Shown here piece after piece: positions 18,683-26,622 of a DNA stretch of 64,000 bases. Position 1 is the stretch's first letter; every line of letters starts with the position of its first letter. The position numbers and the translations under genes were made by a program. The notes beneath the pieces were generated by a model. It ran no database searches. It was not told the origin of the DNA and worked only from the letters and a program-made list of their open reading frames with translations. Origin of the DNA: JAHCHG01 sp041394845 (GTDB lineage: Bacteria; Acidobacteriota; Blastocatellia; Pyrinomonadales; Pyrinomonadaceae); contig JAWKHL010000001.1 in NCBI GenBank assembly GCA_041394845.1, positions 1,798,001 to 1,862,000 of the forward strand, read 5' to 3'.

Positions 18683-18927
18683 AAGCTGTAAGGTTTAATT
18701 CCCTTAGATCTGAATTAAACGTCTTGTTCGATCCATTTTTTTTCAATTGGTTTCCGTCTTTTGGCCACCGATCGAACTTTTTGATGAATTATATTATTTT
18801 CAGGATACTTTGTTAAGCCTATTTTGCCCCCCGAGCCTTTATTTTAAACTTTATTCATAATAAATGACAGTCTCCGGGAATTTTCCACATTTCGCCAAAT
18901 ATTATTGTTTTTATCGGGATAATTCAC

Positions 18928-18970
18928 AAAAAATCCGTTCTTCATCGATCGATGGAGAACGGATTTTTTT
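18928..18970. terminator. Bidirectional intrinsic terminator
   Basis: AAAAAATCCGTTCT and its inverse AGAACGGATTTTTT flank CATCGATCGATG, itself palindromic with one mismatch nearby. Flanked by A and T runs, it can end transcripts on both strands, including that of the TPR gene 80 bp upstream on the minus strand. The rest of 18683-19049 shows nothing. Confidence 0.8.
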
Positions 18971-19049
18971 GCGGGGATATTATTTTTGTCACCAAATAAG
19001 GAGAAACAAGTTGAAAGGGCTTGTTCGCCCCTTTTTTCCGCTAAGAAGT

Positions 19050-21272
19050 TCAAACTCCCGAATAGCTTTCCCTCAAGGTCTGCATTCGCTGGCTGATGTC
19101 GCGGTAATCGACATCCAGAGCGTAAACCTGTTCGAAATACTCGAAAGCCTTTTCCTTTTCGCCGCCGGCCTCGTAGGCGCTGGCCAGTTCGTAGTTCAAA
19201 GCCTGAATTTCTTCGTCGTTCAGATCGGCGGTTTCCAGAGCCCGTTTGTACCAGGTCTGGGCCAGATTCGGCATTCCCTGCATCATAAAACAATGTCCGA
19301 GCAGATTGGCGCATTGGAAGAAGCGACGCGTTCCGTCGTCGATCTCGACCAGACTGATGGCGTCCTGAAATTCCTTGATGGCCTCTTCCATCAATCCCAT
19401 TTCCTTGTAAGCGATGGCCATCTGGTAATGGGTCGAATAATCGCTTTCTTCGGTTTCTTCCAGATCTTCGAGACCGAGTTCGCTGCGGAACTGTTCGAAA
19501 ACATTTCCCGAATGATTGATGTCGGGTTGAATCTGCTCGACCGGTTCTTCTCCAGAGAGGATCTCGACCGTATCCTGAGAAACGGCCGGTTCGTCCTCGG
19601 TCAGCCCCAGCCTTTGGCGGAATTCACCCAACTCCGGTCGCGGGCCGAACTCATCTTGGATGGCTTCGAGGCATTTGACCGCCAGATCGGTGTAACCCTG
19701 AGCGATGTAAAATTCGATGCTTTCGATCTCTTTTTGAAGTTTAAGTTTGTCGGCCAGTTTCAGATTCGGGTCGGAAGAATCCGCCATTTGACTAAAATCA
19801 TCGTCCTGATCCCTAAAGGTCTCGAAATTCGCCGTCGGAATCGTCTCATCGCCCGGCGAATACGCCAACTCCTGACCGAAGAACTCGAATTCTCCGACCG
19901 ATCCGTTCAGGCCGGCATCGGCCGAAATTTCGACTCCGTCCCCGGTCGAAGCAATGCTGAAATCGCCTTCATATTGCTGATAATTCTCTTCTCCATCCGC
20001 CAAATCTGCCGAAGAATCGGCGTCTTCATTCAAATTGGCAAAGGTTTCAAATTCCGGCACCTCGGCGGTCGAGATCTGTTCAATTCCCAGATCTTCAAGT
20101 CCGAGGATCTCCTTCAGTTCCTCCAGCCGTTCGAGATAGCCGGGTTCCTGGGGATATTTCCGGACCAATTGGGCGAGAACGTTTTTCTCTTCTTCAAAAG
20201 CCTCGTTGATCCGGGCCGTTTCGGCCATCCTCTCCATGGCCCTGCGCGCCTCACGTTCGTCCCGGTTCCAACTGTGATAACGGATCAAAAGCCGGAGTCC
20301 TTCCAGATTTTCGGGATTCCGCGCCAGAACCTCGTTGACATAACCGAAAAACTCCTCGGCCTGACCGCCGGCCAAAAGGTTTTCCGAAGCGATCGAAAGA
20401 ACCCGTACGGCCGATTCCAATTCGATATTCTTCAGATAAGCCTTGACCAGATCCAGATACTTGGGATAAGTGGACGGTTCCTGCTGAACCAGTTTGATGA
20501 TGGTTTGTTCGGCTTTGCCCATTGCTCCCATATCCAGGTAGCAATCAACCAGCAGGTAAAGAATCTCCCGGTTATACGGATTTTCCACCAAAACCTCTTC
20601 CAGAGAAGTGGCGGCTTCATCGGCACAGCCCAAACCAATCTTGGCCTGGACAAACCCGTTAAGGATCTTCAGATCATCGGATTTGACCTCCATCCCTTGG
20701 AGGAAAGCGGAAACGGCTTCCTCGAAGTTTCCCTGTTGAATAAAACGAAGCCCCGCCTCGGCAAAGGAATCCACCGCCTCGTTGAGGTGGTTTTCCTGCA
20801 AACAGGATTGGGCAATCGTCAGATAAACCTCGGTGTTGTTGGGATCGAGTTCGGCGATCTGTTTCCAGATGGCAAGGGCTTCGATCTTTTGCCCTTTGGA
20901 TTGATAATTTTCGGCCAGACGGGTGTATTGTTCGCGGGCTTCGGCGTATGATCCCCGCATTTGGTAAAGTTGGGCAAGTTTGGCCGCCACTTCCATCGAA
21001 TTGGGTTGCAACTTGGCCATCTTGTTATAGATGGCTATGGCTTTGTTGGCAAACCCCTGACCGTTGTAATGTTCGGCCACCTGGCGAAAACAGTCGATCG
21101 CCTCTTTTTCTTCCGAGTTTTTGACGTAAAGATCCCCGAGGATGTTCCAGGTGCTGAAATCCTTCGGGTTGTCTTCAACCACTAACTTGTATTCGCCTAT
21201 TGCCGAACGGATTTTACCTTGCGATAAAAACTTTTCGGCGTTCCGCATTGCCTTTATTTTATCAAAGCTCAT
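19050..21272 (-). CDS. Large tetratricopeptide-repeat protein
   Basis: 740 residues, no signal peptide. TPR units run through about 1-400 (KIRSAIGEYKLVVEDNPKDF, NILGDLYVKN, AIAIYNKMAKLQPNS) and again at about 600-735 (MAIAYKEMGLMEEAIKEF, LGHCFMMQGMPNLAQTWYKRAL). Between them is a very acidic stretch (about 400-560) with DD/EE clusters. Such proteins are scaffolds; no partner can be named from context. The codon preceding the TPR region is a clear ATG; a promoter is visible upstream. Confidence 0.9.
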   Translation of the reverse strand: MSFDKIKAMRNAEKFLSQGKIRSAIGEYKLVVEDNPKDFSTWNILGDLYVKNSEEKEAIDCFRQVAEHYNGQGFANKAIAIYNKMAKLQPNSMEVAAKLAQLYQMRGSYAEAREQYTRLAENYQSKGQKIEALAIWKQIAELDPNNTEVYLTIAQSCLQENHLNEAVDSFAEAGLRFIQQGNFEEAVSAFLQGMEVKSDDLKILNGFVQAKIGLGCADEAATSLEEVLVENPYNREILYLLVDCYLDMGAMGKAEQTIIKLVQQEPSTYPKYLDLVKAYLKNIELESAVRVLSIASENLLAGGQAEEFFGYVNEVLARNPENLEGLRLLIRYHSWNRDEREARRAMERMAETARINEAFEEEKNVLAQLVRKYPQEPGYLERLEELKEILGLEDLGIEQISTAEVPEFETFANLNEDADSSADLADGEENYQQYEGDFSIASTGDGVEISADAGLNGSVGEFEFFGQELAYSPGDETIPTANFETFRDQDDDFSQMADSSDPNLKLADKLKLQKEIESIEFYIAQGYTDLAVKCLEAIQDEFGPRPELGEFRQRLGLTEDEPAVSQDTVEILSGEEPVEQIQPDINHSGNVFEQFRSELGLEDLEETEESDYSTHYQMAIAYKEMGLMEEAIKEFQDAISLVEIDDGTRRFFQCANLLGHCFMMQGMPNLAQTWYKRALETADLNDEEIQALNYELASAYEAGGEKEKAFEYFEQVYALDVDYRDISQRMQTLRESYSGV

Positions 21273-21383
21273 CGTGAATTAAATGACCATTAGAATTAAT
21301 TTAATGCCCAGAAAGTTGGTGAAAAATTTATGAGAGAGGGAACTGACCCGCAGACAGCCGAATCTGCTAAATCTTCAAGAAAT

Positions 21384-21413
21384 AAGCTACCACGTTTAAT
21401 CAAAAAATGTCAA
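21384..21413 (-). promoter_or_regulatory. Predicted promoter of the TPR gene
   Basis: Minus strand: TTGACA (21413-21408), 18-nt spacer, TAGCTT (21389-21384). The leader to the ATG at 21272 would be about 105 nt. Confidence 0.55.
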
Positions 21414-21540
21414 CAAGTTTTAACATTTTTTGTCATTTTTTGTCGGGAGTTTTTTCAAACCGGCCCCCTTTGATTTTTGAGGCGAATTTTCTTAGTCTAG
21501 TCAATTGGATCAGCCCGATTGGATTTTTTTTCTAAGTCAT

Positions 21541-22584
21541 ATGCGATCAATAATTTTAGCAGGCGGGAAAGGCACCCGGTTAAGACCTCTGACGGTTTAC
21601 ACCCCGAAACCCATAGTCCCTTTGTTGAACCGTCCTTTTCTGCTCTATCAGATCGAGATTCTCCGGCGGGCCCGGATCAATGAGATCACGCTTTCTTTGA
21701 ATTACCAACCGAACAAGATCGAACATCTTCTCGGATACGGCCTGGAACATGGCGTCAACCTTCGTTACGTTACAGAACCCTCACCGATGGGAACCGGCGG
21801 GGCCTTCAAATACGCATCGGAGGACATACGGGAAACGACGGTCGTTTTTAACGGCGACATCCTGACCGATCTCGACATTTTCTCGGTCATCAAATTTCAT
21901 CAGCAAAAACAGGCCAAGGCCACCATCGTTTTAACGCCGGTTGAAAATCCCGCCGCCTACGGTCTGGTCGAAACCGACCCCGAAGGACGGGTGAAAAAGT
22001 TTCTGGAAAAACCGAAACCCGATCAACTCGACAAACTGACAACCAACAACATCAACGCCGGTATCTACGTGCTCGAACCCGAAGTTCTGGATCTGATCCC
22101 CGAAGGCGAAAACTATTCTTTCGAATACAACGTCTTTCCCGCTCTGCTGGAGAAGAAAATGGATTTCTACGCCTTTATCATCGAAAACAACTACTGGCGC
22201 GACATCGGGACGACCGACAGCTATCTTCAGGCCCATCATGATTTTCTGGCCGGAAGGATCAAGGGTTTCGAACTGGAAAGACCGAACAGTTCCGATATCG
22301 CCACGGCCGCCGCGATCGACGCCCGTTCGGTCATCGGCGAAGGCTGCATTATCAAACCGAACGCCCGGATCATCAATTCGGTCATCGGCGAGAGAGTCCA
22401 TCTGGAGGAAAAAGTTCTGGTGGAAAATTCGGTGATCTGGCCCCACACCCGGGTAAATTTCGGGGCCGAGATCAAAAATGCCATTGTGGGCAAGGGCTGT
22501 TACATCGGAAGAAATACGTTGGTCGGCGGGGGCGCCGTTCTGGGCGATAAAACCTCTCTGACCGATTACACCAAAGTTTTATAA
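21541..22584 (+). CDS. Sugar-phosphate nucleotidyltransferase (mannose-1-phosphate guanylyltransferase-like)
   Basis: 347 residues. The nucleotidyltransferase signature ILAGGKGTRLRPLTVYTPKPIVPL opens the protein, the metal/base motif is FNGDILTDLD, and NNYWRDIGTTDSY marks the domain end. The last about 90 residues are left-handed beta-helix hexapeptide repeats (VIGEGCIIKPNARIINSVIGERVHL). It makes an NDP-sugar for envelope polysaccharide; GDP-mannose is likely, but dTDP- or UDP-sugar specificity cannot be excluded. An upstream in-frame extension from 21505 is rejected for lack of family match. Confidence 0.9.
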   Translation: MRSIILAGGKGTRLRPLTVYTPKPIVPLLNRPFLLYQIEILRRARINEITLSLNYQPNKIEHLLGYGLEHGVNLRYVTEPSPMGTGGAFKYASEDIRETTVVFNGDILTDLDIFSVIKFHQQKQAKATIVLTPVENPAAYGLVETDPEGRVKKFLEKPKPDQLDKLTTNNINAGIYVLEPEVLDLIPEGENYSFEYNVFPALLEKKMDFYAFIIENNYWRDIGTTDSYLQAHHDFLAGRIKGFELERPNSSDIATAAAIDARSVIGEGCIIKPNARIINSVIGERVHLEEKVLVENSVIWPHTRVNFGAEIKNAIVGKGCYIGRNTLVGGGAVLGDKTSLTDYTKVL

Positions 22585-22669
22585 GTCAAAATAAAACCCG
22601 GAAAATCAATCATTACCGGCCGCTTTTTGTTGTTCTTGAACAATAATTTTTCCCACTCAATCAAACCGG

Positions 22670-23134
22670 ATGAACAAATTTATCGAGTTTCTCAAAAAGA
22701 TCTTTTGGCTGGCGGTTTTCGTCCTAATCTGGGGAACGGTCGGCGGTTTGGCTCTTTTTCTGACCGTCATCATCAGCCGTTACGGGTATTTCGTGGCTTT
22801 GTCGGTGACGGCTTTTTTCTCGCTTTTTCATCTTTCGGATCTGAAAACCTTCTTCGCCGAGCGAAACTGGATGGCCTTCGCCGGCCGTCTGTTCTGCCTT
22901 TACGTTCTGGGAGCGTTCATCGGGGGATTCGTCGCCTTCGCCTCCGGTTTAAAAAGGGTTTCTCTGGACCGTCTCGATCACATCATTCTGGCCGGTTGTT
23001 TCGTTTTTTCCTTCTCGGTCATGGCCTTTTGGGTCATTCTGGCGAATTTTTTCGACCGGAGCCGACTTTACCGGGACATTCAAAAAATAGTGGAAGGACT
23101 TAAGGTGATCGGGGTTTTCTGGAAAGATTATTGA
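22670..23134 (+). CDS. Small integral membrane protein, paralogue of the next gene
   Basis: 154 residues with about four hydrophobic segments (IFWLAVFVLIWGTVGGLALFLTVI, YFVALSVTAFFSLFHL, AGRLFCLYVLGAFIGGFVAF, IILAGCFVFSFSVMAFWVILANFF). It ends with a short soluble piece containing LYRDIQKIVEGLKVIGVF, which reappears in altered form in the next protein (LLVEIEHIIKGMQIVGLL). No known family recognised. Confidence 0.75.
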   Translation: MNKFIEFLKKIFWLAVFVLIWGTVGGLALFLTVIISRYGYFVALSVTAFFSLFHLSDLKTFFAERNWMAFAGRLFCLYVLGAFIGGFVAFASGLKRVSLDRLDHIILAGCFVFSFSVMAFWVILANFFDRSRLYRDIQKIVEGLKVIGVFWKDY

Positions 23135-23613
23135 ATCGGTTTATGAACAAGGATCAGATCATCAAATTCCTTTTGGCCATTCTGCTGGCCGGAGCGGTTG
23201 GCGGCGGCCTCGGCGGTTTGACTTTGGGGCTTATCGTTCTGGCGCTGATCCATGATTTTTTAGTCAGCCTGATGTTTTCGGTTTTGATCTTTCCCTTTTT
23301 TTTGTGGAGCATTTTTAAGAACCTGAAAAAAAGAAAATGGTTCGTCGTCCTTCGGCGTCTGATCCAGGCTTATTTTACGGCCTGTTTTTTGACGGCCATG
23401 TTCCTGCTCGAAGAGGGCTCGATCGAATTCGATCAAAAAGATCAACTGATCCTTTACATCTGCGCCGGTCTGGGAGCAATCTTGTTCACAATTTTTATGG
23501 TGCTGGCGGTCTATTTCCCTTCCAACCGTTTGTTGGTCGAAATTGAGCATATTATCAAGGGGATGCAGATCGTCGGCCTTTTGTCCGAATCGCCTGAGAA
23601 GGAGGAAAAATAA
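23131..23613 (+). CDS. Small integral membrane protein, paralogue of the preceding gene
   Basis: 160 residues, four hydrophobic segments and the same C-terminal helix pattern as its neighbour, so the pair likely arose by duplication. The frame can start at TTG 23131, overlapping the previous stop (TTGA), or ATG 23143; the coupled TTG is preferred. The stop abuts the mutM ATG (TAAATG). Confidence 0.75.
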   Translation: MNRFMNKDQIIKFLLAILLAGAVGGGLGGLTLGLIVLALIHDFLVSLMFSVLIFPFFLWSIFKNLKKRKWFVVLRRLIQAYFTACFLTAMFLLEEGSIEFDQKDQLILYICAGLGAILFTIFMVLAVYFPSNRLLVEIEHIIKGMQIVGLLSESPEKEEK

Positions 23614-24444
23614 ATGCCCGAGCTTCCCGAAGTCGAACTTGTGGCCCGATCCCTCGACAGTTTGACGGCCGGAAAACGAATCGAAACGGCCCGGCTTTTG
23701 CGGGAGGGTTTGGCTCCGGACAGCCCGCCCGAAGAATTTGCCGCCCGTCTCTCCGGCGGAAGGATAATTGCCGTCGGCCGCCGGGGAAAACATATTCTGA
23801 TCGAACTCGATAACGGACTGACGCTGATCGTTCATCTGCGGATGACGGGGCGTTTTATGATGCTCGGACCGGAGCGGGAAATGCCCAAATTCGCCCACGC
23901 CGTTTTTTATTTCGATGATGAAAACCGGCTGGTTTTTGACGATCAGCGCCATTTCGGGTTTATGAGGATCAGCCGAACCGAAACGGTTGAAAAAACAAAG
24001 GAGATCAGCAAGCTTGCTCCGGAGCCTTTTTCCGATGAATTTTCGATCGAATATCTGCGGGAGAAACTCCGAACCTCCTCCCGCCCGGTCAAGGAGTTTC
24101 TGCTCGATCAGACAAAGGTCTGCGGGCTCGGAAACATCTACGCCTCGGAGGCACTTTTTCTGGCCCGGATCAATCCGACTATCCCGGCCAAAGAGATCTC
24201 GGTCGTCAAAACCGGACGGCTTCATGAATTCATCCGCCGGGTTCTCGGCGAAGCGATCGACCAGGGTCTGGCAATCCGGGTGGATCCGGAGAACATCGAC
24301 GGGAGTTATTTCAGCGGCGGTTTTGAGGATCGCTGGCGGGTTTACGGGCGCGAAAACGAGTCCTGTCCAAATTGCGGTTCACTCATCAAACGAATCAAAC
24401 AGGGAGGGCGATCCAGCTTTTTCTGCTCCCGATGCCAGCGGTAG
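23614..24444 (+). CDS. mutM: Formamidopyrimidine-DNA glycosylase
   Basis: 276 residues. Begins MPELPEVE (catalytic Pro2/Glu3), has the lysine loop RRGKHILIEL, the helix-two-turn-helix DQTKVCGLGNIYASEALF and the C-terminal zinc finger CPNCGSLIKRI...FFCSRCQR. It excises oxidised purines such as 8-oxoG in base-excision repair. Directly coupled to the two membrane-protein genes. Confidence 0.97.
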   Translation: MPELPEVELVARSLDSLTAGKRIETARLLREGLAPDSPPEEFAARLSGGRIIAVGRRGKHILIELDNGLTLIVHLRMTGRFMMLGPEREMPKFAHAVFYFDDENRLVFDDQRHFGFMRISRTETVEKTKEISKLAPEPFSDEFSIEYLREKLRTSSRPVKEFLLDQTKVCGLGNIYASEALFLARINPTIPAKEISVVKTGRLHEFIRRVLGEAIDQGLAIRVDPENIDGSYFSGGFEDRWRVYGRENESCPNCGSLIKRIKQGGRSSFFCSRCQR

Positions 24445-24480
24445 ATCCGGTTTGTTGAAAGGCAATATTCCTCAAACCGC

Positions 24481-24718
24481 CTAGGTTCTGTTGACAAAAA
24501 TGAATTGCCACCAGCTTTAGCTGGTGGTTAAGATGAATAAAGCCCACCGGCTTTAGCCAAATAAAAATGTAAATAACTTCCTGATCAGCTTTAGCTGAAG
24601 CTGTCAGGATTAGGATTTTTTAGAGTGTATTCGGCTAAAGCCTCTTGTTTGCTTTATTTCAGGCCCACGAGTTAAAACTCGTGGCAATTCATGAAAACCT
24701 TTTGTCAACAGAACCTAG
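24481..24718. mobile_element. MITE-like element with CTAG target duplication
   Basis: GTTCTGTTGACAAAA at 24485-24499 is exactly inverted at 24700-24714, and CTAG flanks both ends (24481-24484, 24715-24718), as after an IS5-type insertion duplicating YTAR. The 230-bp interior codes for nothing. It holds a chain of hairpins: 24509-24528 (CCACCAGCTTTAGCTGGTGG), 24583-24610 around AGCTTTAGCT, and 24665-24684 (CACGAG..CTCGTG). The CAGCTTTAGCTG core resembles REP-type palindromes. Confidence 0.75.
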
Positions 24719-24838
24719 CGATATTTTTTTACTTTTTTTTTGAATTAGTTTTTATCGGTTAAGGTTGTAATTGAAAAAGACCATCAAACGATCCGAGACT
24801 TTGGCCATCTAAAAATTAAAAAAAATCAGGAGAAATTT

Positions 24839-25453
24839 ATGAAACACCGATCGAGCCTTTTGTTAATCATTTTCGCCTTTTTCCTCCTTTTTCCGGCGGT
24901 TTCCAACGGTTCCCCCTTTTGCGCCTGCTGTTCCGAACCCGGTCATTATTCGATCAGCGTCCGCCAGCCCGACAGTTACGAAATGGATGAGATCAAAAAA
25001 CTGCGGTTCAAAGGCGCCGGTCTTTACCTGACGGCCGCCGGCGAAGATGGCATCAAAGGCCTCGGCTCGATAACCGACACCTATTCGGTCGATTCGATTT
25101 TCGGAGCCAAATTCTGGAAATTTGATTTCAGGGATGAAAACGAAAAACCGGGATTTCTCAATCTGCGGATGCCGTCCACCATGGTGGCTTTCGCCGCCGA
25201 CATCCACGACGGTCAAACCGGCGGCGGGGGCGGGCCTTTGCTATACAAGGAATGGCGGTTTAAAAACCGCGTTTCCGAAGCCACCGGGATCTTTCAAAAA
25301 GGAATGGCCCCGAAAACCGAGTATTTCCTCGTTTTGCAGGGCCGCGGAAACGTCTGCACATCGGCCGAAGACTTCACCAACTGGAGACTGGAGATCACCG
25401 GAAAAAAAGCCAACTACGCCTTTTTCGGCGATTTCGAAAAGCAAGCTGATTGA
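24839..25453 (+). CDS. Exported protein of unknown function
   Basis: 204 residues. Signal peptide (LLLIIFAFFLLFPAVSNG) followed by a cysteine cluster FCACCSEPG. The mature part looks beta-rich with a Gly-rich loop (DGQTGGGGGP). A Shine-Dalgarno AGGAG precedes the ATG. No family recognised. Confidence 0.75.
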   Translation: MKHRSSLLLIIFAFFLLFPAVSNGSPFCACCSEPGHYSISVRQPDSYEMDEIKKLRFKGAGLYLTAAGEDGIKGLGSITDTYSVDSIFGAKFWKFDFRDENEKPGFLNLRMPSTMVAFAADIHDGQTGGGGGPLLYKEWRFKNRVSEATGIFQKGMAPKTEYFLVLQGRGNVCTSAEDFTNWRLEITGKKANYAFFGDFEKQAD

Positions 25454-25585
25454 TCTCAATTTCGGAATTTTAGATCTAGTTCGGTATTAAAATAATCGGT
25501 GCCATTCTCTCTCCGGCTACCCGCACCGTCTCTGAAGCCTTGCGGTTAACGGTAATAGTTTCCGATGAGAACCCTTTTTCAGCTG

Positions 25586-26515
25586 TTAATGATTTTGATT
25601 TTGTTTATTTTCCTGATAGAAAATCACCTTATTAACAATCCTGTTAGACGCTTCCTTATCAAGCTTAAAGGTATTAATATCTTTTTTTAGGTTGTCCATA
25701 TCATATGGAGCAACAGAATACATTTGAATCAAAAAGCTTTCGACAAAGCCAGGTAAAGTTTTATCCAACTTTTGTAATTGGTTTTGAAGGCCACACTTTT
25801 GAGCCTTGACCCGATTGGCTCTGATCGCCTCTTCATACTTAGCTCTGATTTCCGGTTCTTTTATATCTTTTGAACTCACTCCGGGCATATAAGGACCGGG
25901 AACAGGAACATTTGGAACCGGTCTGTTTTCGGGACGGGCACAGTCAAAGGTTCTGTCTATATTTTCTTGCAACCTTCGCCAAAGGCGCAAAAGCATCTTG
26001 ATTCTTTCCGCCCGATCTGTTTCCCACTCACTTTCCGCAACCAATTCGGCTTTGTATTCTTCGACACCTTGCAAATTTTCAATCATCCTTTGTTCCAAAC
26101 TGACCGGGATTTCATCATTATCTGACAAAATTCCCTTTGAACAATTTCGGGCATACAAATATTGCTTATCAGTTTTGAAGTCATAGCTGTTAAAGGCGCT
26201 ACAAATATCACCGAGCAGGCTAATATATGGAGATTCTTTTCGTCTTTGAATCTTTTCCATCAGCTGAACAAGCCCCTCTAAATTTCTTTGTTCGATAAGA
26301 CGATTCATTTCCACCCGGAGAACATCAGTTTCATCTTCGGTTTGTTCTGCGGTCGGTTGATTCGAACTTTTTTCAATTTTACTTATTTCTTTACTTTCTC
26401 TAATGTCACCAAGGCCAGATTCGGCAAAATTTTCGTAACAACCAGAAAAAACTGCGGCAAACAAAACAAAAGAGATAATTGACGGCAAAAACTTTCTTCT
26501 AAAAATATATTCCAC
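25586..26515 (-). CDS. AT-rich lipoprotein gene of unknown function
   Basis: Signal peptide with lipobox-like FAAVFSGC, then a charged helical protein with an EQRNLEGLVQLMEKIQRRK segment. Base composition is clearly more AT-rich than all neighbours, which suggests transfer. The start is uncertain: the open frame reaches 26611 but its first 30 codons are translated heptamer repeat (NSPKSKIKN). Candidates are GTG 26521, GTG 26515, or TTG 26488 directly before the signal peptide. Confidence 0.65.
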   Translation of the reverse strand: MEYIFRRKFLPSIISFVLFAAVFSGCYENFAESGLGDIRESKEISKIEKSSNQPTAEQTEDETDVLRVEMNRLIEQRNLEGLVQLMEKIQRRKESPYISLLGDICSAFNSYDFKTDKQYLYARNCSKGILSDNDEIPVSLEQRMIENLQGVEEYKAELVAESEWETDRAERIKMLLRLWRRLQENIDRTFDCARPENRPVPNVPVPGPYMPGVSSKDIKEPEIRAKYEEAIRANRVKAQKCGLQNQLQKLDKTLPGFVESFLIQMYSVAPYDMDNLKKDINTFKLDKEASNRIVNKVIFYQENKQNQNH

Positions 26516-26527
26516 CTCCACGTTTTT

Positions 26528-26622
26528 GATTTTGGATTTTGGAGAGTTAATCAATTTGGAAAAACCGGAGCTTTTATTTAATTTAAAAACAATCCAAAAT
26601 CCAAAACCCAAAATCCAAAATT
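26528..26622. repeat. Heptamer-repeat hairpin between lipoprotein and M16 genes
   Basis: GATTTTGGATTTTGG at 26528-26542 is inverted at 26591-26622 in a longer array of CCAAAAT/CCAAAAC units. The right arm ends at the M16 stop codon. Confidence 0.75.

Noticed and set aside
18864..20951. 695-codon open frame on the plus strand
   Set aside because: It lies antisense to the TPR gene and results from codon bias of the real gene; no family motifs or ribosome site.
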